From NCBI GenBank assembly GCA_001800945.1, contig MGWJ01000161.1:1-9458 (forward strand): a DNA stretch of 9,458 nt, written 5' to 3'. Positions 5,444-9,458 of this stretch are shown in pieces. The stretch is from Flavobacteria bacterium RIFCSPLOWO2_12_FULL_31_7 (GTDB taxonomy: Bacteria > Bacteroidota > Bacteroidia > Flavobacteriales > Flavobacteriaceae). Position 1 is the stretch's first letter. Each line of letters starts with the position of its first letter. Both the position numbers and the translations under genes were made by a program. The notes below the pieces were generated by a model. That model did not search any database, had not been told where the DNA came from, and was given only the letters and a program-made list of their open reading frames with translations.

Positions 5444-6961
5444 ATGAGAACAAAAGATTCAAAGTTTAAGAAAAGAGTCAAGCAAAACATTTATAAATAC
5501 CATAAATATTTAGCTTTCTTCACGATTGTTCCTGTCCTTTTTTGGAGTTTATCTGGAATTATGCATCCGATGATGTCCAATTTTTTCAAACCAGAAATTG
5601 CGAAAGAATATTTAGAAAATCAGAAAATTGACACCACTAAAATTAACTATACTTTACAAGAAGTATTAGTAAAAAACAAGATTAAATCTATTAAAAACTT
5701 CCGAATAATTAGTTTTGAAAATCAGGAATATTATCAAGTTAAAAGTAGTAAAAATGAGATTCTATATTTTAATACATCCAATGCAATTTCATTAAAAAAT
5801 GGTGATAATTTGTATGCAGAATGGTTATCTAGATATTTTTTGAATGATTCTGAAAGTAAAATAAAAAGCAATATCGTTTTAACAGAATTTGACAATCAGT
5901 ATAAATACATTAATAGATATTTACCCGTTCATAAAGTTACATTTGATAGAAATGACGATATGGAAATTTATGTAGAAACTACTTCGAGTAAACTGGCGAC
6001 ATTCAATCCAAAATCGCGTAAAGCTTTCATTTGGTGTTTCGATACGTTTCATAATTTTTCATTTTTGGAGAAAATTTCTAATGAATATGTTCGAATCATT
6101 TTAGTAAGTATTTCGTTATTTATCATATTATGTAGTGCCATAAGTGGTTTGGTGATATATGGTTTATTTTGGAAGCAATTCAAAAAAATAAATGCAACGA
6201 CAAGCGAATTAAAAACCAGAAAAAATCATAGAAAATTAGGGCTTTTATTTTCATTTTTCACGTTAGCATTTGTGTGGAGTGGTTTGTTTCATATTGTTAA
6301 GAAATGGGAACCTAACATGATTCCTTCTTTAGTTTATGAACCAAGTTTCGAAACTAAAGACATTGCTTTTAATCTAAAAAAATTAGACATTGACTGGAAC
6401 GAAGAAATCAATTTCGGATTAATTAATTTTGAAAACAAAACCTATGTTAGAACAGCAGTTAAAAAGTTGGATAAATTGGATTCAAAAGATGCAAAAGACA
6501 AACCAAAACCAACTTATAATGTATGTTATTACAGTTTAAATCCATCCAACAAAAGAGAAGATTTAGATGTAAAATACGCACAGTTTTTAGTGGAGAAATT
6601 AAATGAAGAACATCATTTCATAGATAAAAACTTAGTAACTACAAGTAATCAAAAAGAAGTGGCAATTTTAAATGATTTTGACAAAAAAGAATATGGTTTT
6701 GTAAACAAAAGGCTTCCAGTAATTAAAATTGCGTACAACACGCCAGAAAACAACACCTTTTACATGGAAACGAACACTTCAAGAATTGCGGCCAAAGTGA
6801 ATAATTACGACAGAGCCGAAGGTTACACTTTTGCTTTACTTCACAAATTTTTATATTTAGAATGGGCAGGAAAACCAATTCGAGATTTTGTTACGGTACT
6901 AACTGCATTATCTATTTTAGTTGTTAGTATTTTAGGCTTACTGATTTTAAGGAAGAAGTAA
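5444..6961 (+). CDS. PepSY-associated transmembrane protein, duplicated two-half architecture
   Basis: This 505-residue inner-membrane protein belongs to the PepSY_TM family (PiuB-like iron-regulated proteins). Four membrane spans are visible at about residues 22-42, 217-241, 264-285 and 482-502. Two long extracytoplasmic stretches lie between spans 1-2 and 3-4. Each carries a PepSY-like repeat: RYLPVHKVTFD...IYVETTSSKLATF (158-187) and KRLPVIKIAYN...FYMETNTSRIAAKV (422-451). The two halves repeat each other, and His20/His262, His41/His283 and His203/His467 fall at matching places. Paired His in or near the spans could bind haem or a metal, as expected for a ferric or cupric reductase-like partner (inference). 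The gene starts two bases after the receptor stop, so co-transcription is very likely. Its usual partner role is handling metal or chelate in the periplasm or reducing it at the inner membrane, but the biochemical function of the family is poorly known. Confidence 0.85.
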   Translation: MRTKDSKFKKRVKQNIYKYHKYLAFFTIVPVLFWSLSGIMHPMMSNFFKPEIAKEYLENQKIDTTKINYTLQEVLVKNKIKSIKNFRIISFENQEYYQVKSSKNEILYFNTSNAISLKNGDNLYAEWLSRYFLNDSESKIKSNIVLTEFDNQYKYINRYLPVHKVTFDRNDDMEIYVETTSSKLATFNPKSRKAFIWCFDTFHNFSFLEKISNEYVRIILVSISLFIILCSAISGLVIYGLFWKQFKKINATTSELKTRKNHRKLGLLFSFFTLAFVWSGLFHIVKKWEPNMIPSLVYEPSFETKDIAFNLKKLDIDWNEEINFGLINFENKTYVRTAVKKLDKLDSKDAKDKPKPTYNVCYYSLNPSNKREDLDVKYAQFLVEKLNEEHHFIDKNLVTTSNQKEVAILNDFDKKEYGFVNKRLPVIKIAYNTPENNTFYMETNTSRIAAKVNNYDRAEGYTFALLHKFLYLEWAGKPIRDFVTVLTALSILVVSILGLLILRKK

Positions 6962-6965
6962 AAAC

Positions 6966-7000
6966 AAAAAATCGACCCGATTTTATCGGGTCGATTTTTT
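6966..7000. terminator. Bidirectional intrinsic terminator after the uptake operon
   Basis: An 11-bp perfect stem (6971-6981 with 6985-6995) with a three-base TTT loop is flanked by A5 on the left and a T-run on the right, extending the pairing to 16 bp. The GC-rich core is CGACCCG/CGGGTCG. It begins five bases after the PepSY stop codon. The A/T flanks let it work in both directions. Confidence 0.92.
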
Positions 7001-7009
7001 TTAATAAAG

Positions 7010-7041
7010 AAAAAAGCCTCACATCCCTGCAAGGCTTTTTT
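7010..7041 (-). terminator. Intrinsic terminator of the tRNA-His gene
   Basis: AAAAAAGCCT (7010-7019) pairs with AGGCTTTTTT (7032-7041) around a 12-base loop. On the minus strand it starts at the last base of the encoded CCA end and finishes in a T-run. It stands back to back with the operon terminator at 6966-7000. Confidence 0.8.
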
Positions 7042-7118
7042 GGGGTGGAAGACCGGGTTCGAACCGGCGACCCTCGGCACCACAAACCGATGCTCTAACC
7101 AGCTGAGCTACATCCACC
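7041..7118 (-). tRNA. tRNA-His (anticodon GTG)
   Basis: The minus strand folds into a full cloverleaf. It has a 7-bp acceptor stem, D arm GCTC/GAGC, and anticodon arm TCGGT/GCCGA with loop TTGTGGT (anticodon 7083-7081, GTG). The variable loop is five bases, and the T arm is GCCGG/CCGGT around TTCGAAC. The extra G at position -1 (7118) faces C73 (7044), the identity mark of tRNA-His. CCA (7043-7041) is encoded. The acceptor stem has one U-U mismatch at 6-67. There is a consensus promoter upstream and a hairpin terminator directly downstream, so the gene is its own transcription unit. Confidence 0.96.
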
Positions 7119-7135
7119 ATGTATAAATACGGGTG

Positions 7136-7166
7136 CAAATATAAGACTAAACTTGATACTTGCAAA
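7136..7166 (-). promoter_or_regulatory. Consensus Bacteroidota promoter of tRNA-His
   Basis: On the minus strand, TTTG (7166-7163) is followed after exactly 19 bases by TATATTTG (7143-7136). This is a full match to the Bacteroidota -33 TTG and -7 TAnnTTTG layout. The mature tRNA begins 17 bases after the -7 box, leaving a 5' leader of about 10-13 bases for RNase P to remove. This is the best promoter in the window. Confidence 0.8.
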
Positions 7167-7182
7167 GAAAAAAATAAAAATT

Positions 7183-7899
7183 TTACATTAAATTACTTAA
7201 ACTATTGATAGTCAAATATCTTTCAACCGTAAAACCTTCTGCATATTCCACTCCTACTAATCTTCCTAAGTCCATTGCGCGATATTCAACACTATTTAAG
7301 AAGTTTTTTGAGGTAATTGGTGTAGTAGGTTCGTTAGAATTTGGATCATAAAATTGGGTTTTATAAGCTCTCACCGATTCCATTTTAACATCCATAAAAC
7401 CTGAAATATCCACCACAAAATCGGGTTCAATATTTTGCCATTGTATGTAATGATACACTAATTTTGGTCGGAAATGCATTTGTTTTTCACCATTTAACTC
7501 GGTTTCAATTTTTGATAATCCTGATAAAAAGCAAGCATCGCTAACTAATTTACTACCTTTTCCGTGATCGATATGTCTATCTTTAATTGCATTACACAAC
7601 ACAATCTCTGGTTGATATCTACGAATCATTTTAATGATTTCTAATTGATGTGCTTCATCATTCAGGAAAAACCCATCTCTAAAATTCAGATTTTCTCGAA
7701 CATGAACACCTAAAATTCTTGAAGCTTCGGCTGCTTCGGCATCTCTGGTTTCGGCAGTTCCTCGCGTTCCTAATTCACCTCTAGTTAAATCAATAATTCC
7801 AACTTTTTTACCTAAGGAAATTTCTTTGGCAATGGTTCCTGAACAACCTAATTCTACATCATCTGGATGTGCACCGAATGCTAATATGTCTAGTTTCAT
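7183..7899 (-). CDS. bshB1: Bacillithiol biosynthesis deacetylase BshB1
   Basis: This cytoplasmic zinc-dependent deacetylase converts GlcNAc-malate to GlcN-malate, the second step of bacillithiol synthesis. The product is 238 residues, normal for BshB1, and belongs to the PIG-L/LmbE family. The zinc site is visible as His11 and Asp14 in FGAHPDDVELGCSGT, with the third ligand in RHIDHGKGS (His112). LTRGELGTRGTAETRDAEA (38-56) and FRDGFF (73-78) are BshB1 hallmarks. RAYKTQFYDP (177-186) is the conserved C-terminal substrate-side segment. The ATG at 7899..7897 directly precedes the first strand, KLDILAFGAHPDD. bshA and bshC are not in this window. It lies 69 bases downstream of menF on the same strand, and a weak promoter-like box is present in the gap. 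Confidence 0.95.
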   Translation of the reverse strand: MKLDILAFGAHPDDVELGCSGTIAKEISLGKKVGIIDLTRGELGTRGTAETRDAEAAEASRILGVHVRENLNFRDGFFLNDEAHQLEIIKMIRRYQPEIVLCNAIKDRHIDHGKGSKLVSDACFLSGLSKIETELNGEKQMHFRPKLVYHYIQWQNIEPDFVVDISGFMDVKMESVRAYKTQFYDPNSNEPTTPITSKNFLNSVEYRAMDLGRLVGVEYAEGFTVERYLTINSLSNLM

Positions 7900-7912
7900 T
7901 TTTTTTAAGTCT

Positions 7913-7920
7913 CAAATTAA
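7913..7920 (-). promoter_or_regulatory. Possible weak -7 box for bshB1
   Basis: The minus strand reads TTAATTTG, one mismatch from TAnnTTTG, 13 bases upstream of the bshB1 ATG. No convincing -33 element is seen. bshB1 may instead be read through from menF. Confidence 0.2.
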
Positions 7921-7921
7921 T

Positions 7922-7950
7922 GTTTCGCCACGAAGGCACTAAGTCGCTAT
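7922..7950. repeat. Repetitive intergenic word array between menF and bshB1
   Basis: The menF-bshB1 gap contains successive related 8-base words, CACGAAGG, CACTAAGT and CGCTATGA (7929-7952), preceded by GTTTCGC. Phrases such as CACGAAGGCACTAAG are, from memory, common in non-coding DNA of flavobacteria and other environmental bacteria. There is no ORF or hairpin here. It is probably a remnant of a dispersed repeat. Confidence 0.3.
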
Positions 7951-7968
7951 GATTTGTTTAGAAAAGTT

Positions 7969-9006
7969 TTAATTACTTTTCACTAAAATACTTAATATCG
8001 TGTTTGATTTATTTTCTGTCTCTATAAATTCTTTATCAGCTTGGCTATCTTTTGTGATTCCGCAACCTACGTAAATATTGGTTTTTGTATTCTCAATTTC
8101 GCAGCATCTCAAATTTACGAATAAATTAGTTTGTTCTTGCATTTGAAATTCGCCTACGAAACCTGCATAATATTTACGGTTATAATTTTCGCTTTCTAAA
8201 ATAAAATTTCTCGCTTCTATCAAAGGCATGCCACATATTGCAGATGTTGGATGTAAAGCATTTATCAAATCCAGTTCAGAAACATTTGGCAATAATTTCC
8301 CTGAAATATCTGATTTTAAATGGACAATATTCCCCGCTTTTTGTGTGTAAGCTTCTGAAATTTGCAAACTATCCACTAAATTTTCTGTTCTACTTTTGAT
8401 GTAATCGGTTACCAATTGTTGTTCTACGATTTCTTTTTCTTGCCAAGTTACATTCTCAGTATAGACTTGAGTTCCAGCTAAAGCAACAGTTTCAAAAGTA
8501 TGATTTTTAATCATTGCTAATTGCTCTGGAGTGGCACCCATCCACATGCCTATTTTCGGATGAAACCATAAATATCGGAAAGCAGTTGGATATTTTTTTA
8601 ATAGATTTTGATACGATTTTACAATGTCAATTGCTTGAGAAACCTCAATTTTTCTAGATAAAACTACTTTCTTAAAAGTTCCATTTTTGATTTCTGAAAC
8701 GCCATTACGAACTAAATTTTCAAATAGTCTCTTAGCATTTTCCTCCGAATTATTTTCGAATTGAATGGAATTTTTATCAATTTCAAAATTAATTTCTTCT
8801 TGAAAAATTACAGAATCAGCAATTGGAAAAACTACATTTGTTTCTTTATAAAACCCAGCAAATACAAAACCACTTTGATTTTCAAATATATTTAAAGCTA
8901 CATCGTTTTGAAAAATACCATGCAAAATTTCCTCATTTGGCTTGGCATACAAAACAAAAGGCAGTTGATTTTGAAAACAAGAAAGTGCTTTATCTATTAG
9001 TTTCAT
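7969..9006 (-). CDS. menF: Isochorismate synthase (MenF, menaquinone pathway)
   Basis: This 345-residue chorismate-binding enzyme converts chorismate to isochorismate with Mg2+, the first step of classical menaquinone synthesis. Family marks are FKKVVLSRKIE (111-121) with Lys113 as the likely general base, WMGATPEQL (155-163) with Glu161 as the probable acid, VALAGTQ (174-180), HPTSAICGMP (252-261), YYAGFVGEF (279-287) and the C-terminal YVGCGIT (312-318). The last two segments fit the isochorismate/anthranilate/salicylate synthase fold. Without an EntA/B or siderophore cluster alongside, MenF is favoured over EntC. It is shorter at the N-terminus than E. coli MenF (about 430), as is common in Bacteroidota. 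Its ATG overlaps the menI stop by one base (TAATG), so the two are translationally coupled. Other men genes are probably outside the window. Confidence 0.9.
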   Translation of the reverse strand: MKLIDKALSCFQNQLPFVLYAKPNEEILHGIFQNDVALNIFENQSGFVFAGFYKETNVVFPIADSVIFQEEINFEIDKNSIQFENNSEENAKRLFENLVRNGVSEIKNGTFKKVVLSRKIEVSQAIDIVKSYQNLLKKYPTAFRYLWFHPKIGMWMGATPEQLAMIKNHTFETVALAGTQVYTENVTWQEKEIVEQQLVTDYIKSRTENLVDSLQISEAYTQKAGNIVHLKSDISGKLLPNVSELDLINALHPTSAICGMPLIEARNFILESENYNRKYYAGFVGEFQMQEQTNLFVNLRCCEIENTKTNIYVGCGITKDSQADKEFIETENKSNTILSILVKSN

Positions 9007-9431
9007 TATCTTTCTCTTCTAGATAAAACCATATTTGACAATTTACATAAAGATATTAGCTTGTCGTTTTCATCAACAATTCTAATTTCCCACAAATGAA
9101 TACTTGCACCTTTGTGAATAATTTTAGCCGTACAATACACAGTTCCTTCACGTTTACTTCTCAAGTGATTCGCACTAATTTCAATACCGCGAACTTCTTG
9201 TTTTTCTGGATTAATAAACATTAATGAAGCGGCACTTCCTACACTTTCTGCTAAAGCAACTGTAGCGCCACCGTGAAGTAAACCCATTGGTTGATGCACT
9301 CTTGAATTGACTGGCATTTTCGCTTTTAAGAAATCTTCACCAGCATCAATATACTCAATTTCAAGCGTTTCCATTAAGGTGTTTTTAGACCATTCGTTAC
9401 AAAGTGCTAAAAACTTTTCTTTATTAAACAT
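9006..9431 (-). CDS. menI: Hotdog-fold thioesterase, probable DHNA-CoA hydrolase (MenI)
   Basis: This 141-residue PaaI-type hotdog thioesterase most resembles E. coli YdiI/MenI. The active-site helix reads HQPMGLLHGGATVALAESVGSAAS (46-69), with Glu62 as the expected catalytic carboxylate and Gln47 and His53 around it. GIEISANHLRSKREGTV (82-98) matches the GLEINANHVRSAREG segment of YdiI closely. The proposed reaction is hydrolysis of 1,4-dihydroxy-2-naphthoyl-CoA to free DHNA before prenylation by MenA. The one-base overlap with menF supports this over a phenylacetate-pathway role. The gene is complete; its ATG lies 27 bases from the window edge, with a TAnnTTTG box between. Confidence 0.85.
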   Translation of the reverse strand: MFNKEKFLALCNEWSKNTLMETLEIEYIDAGEDFLKAKMPVNSRVHQPMGLLHGGATVALAESVGSAASLMFINPEKQEVRGIEISANHLRSKREGTVYCTAKIIHKGASIHLWEIRIVDENDKLISLCKLSNMVLSRRER

Positions 9432-9446
9432 AAATAGTTATTTTTA

Positions 9447-9454
9447 CAAAGTTA
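9447..9454 (-). promoter_or_regulatory. -7 box for the menI-menF operon
   Basis: The minus strand reads TAACTTTG, an exact TAnnTTTG, 15 bases before the menI ATG, leaving a leader of about 10 bases. The -33 element would lie beyond the window edge and cannot be checked. Confidence 0.45.
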
Positions 9455-9458
9455 CAAA

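Noticed and set aside
6841..7083. 80-codon minus-strand frame across the terminators and tRNA-His
   Set aside because: It reads through a tRNA and two terminators. The start MVPRVAGSNPVF is a translation of the tRNA T arm, a common false call.
8823..9026. 67-codon plus-strand frame over menF
   Set aside because: Antisense to the conserved isochorismate synthase, with no supporting motif.

Overview
The window looks like chromosome of a low-GC member of the Bacteroidota, most likely a Flavobacterium-like Flavobacteriia. Three things point there. The base composition is AT-rich. Several genes carry the Bacteroidota-type -7 promoter element TAnnTTTG in place of an E. coli-like -10. The gene families (TonB receptor plus PepSY membrane protein, BshB1, a MenI/MenF pair, XerD) are all familiar from flavobacteria. 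No phage, transposase, CRISPR array or antibiotic-resistance gene is visible. Most of the window is ordinary core-genome content.

Layout. Positions 1-433 (minus) hold the 5' part of a nucleoside-phosphorylase-like gene, which runs off the left edge. It is divergent from a methionine-type PLP aminotransferase (508-1635, plus), and both have TAnnTTTG boxes in the 74-bp gap. The aminotransferase converges on xerD (1797-2699, minus). The 161-bp gap between them is framed by a 23-bp near-perfect inverted repeat. Next comes a plus-strand cluster at 2784-6961: a small membrane-anchored Cys/His protein, a TonB-dependent outer-membrane receptor and a two-half PepSY inner-membrane protein. It ends at a strong bidirectional hairpin terminator. 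A tRNA-His(GTG) gene (minus) follows, with a consensus promoter and its own terminator. The right part is all minus strand: menI (9006-9431), menF (7969-9006, overlapping menI by one base) and bshB1 (7183-7899).

How the genes work together. MenI and MenF belong to menaquinone synthesis: isochorismate formation, and hydrolysis of the DHNA-CoA thioester. BshB1 makes the GlcN-malate intermediate of bacillithiol. The small protein, TonB receptor and PepSY protein read as a metal or metal-chelate uptake operon. The Cys/His motif of the small protein makes a copper, haem or iron substrate plausible, but the sequence does not say which. The receptor leader carries a cluster of ATAATC half-sites that may be an operator. 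The nucleosidase-like gene and the methionine aminotransferase may both serve methionine/SAM by-product recycling, though this rests on family resemblance only.

The least explained pieces are the inverted repeat between the aminotransferase and xerD, the non-ATG start and identity of the small Cys/His protein, and the half-site array before the receptor. I did not find convincing evidence of a wholly new system. No stretch longer than 300 bases lacks a gene.
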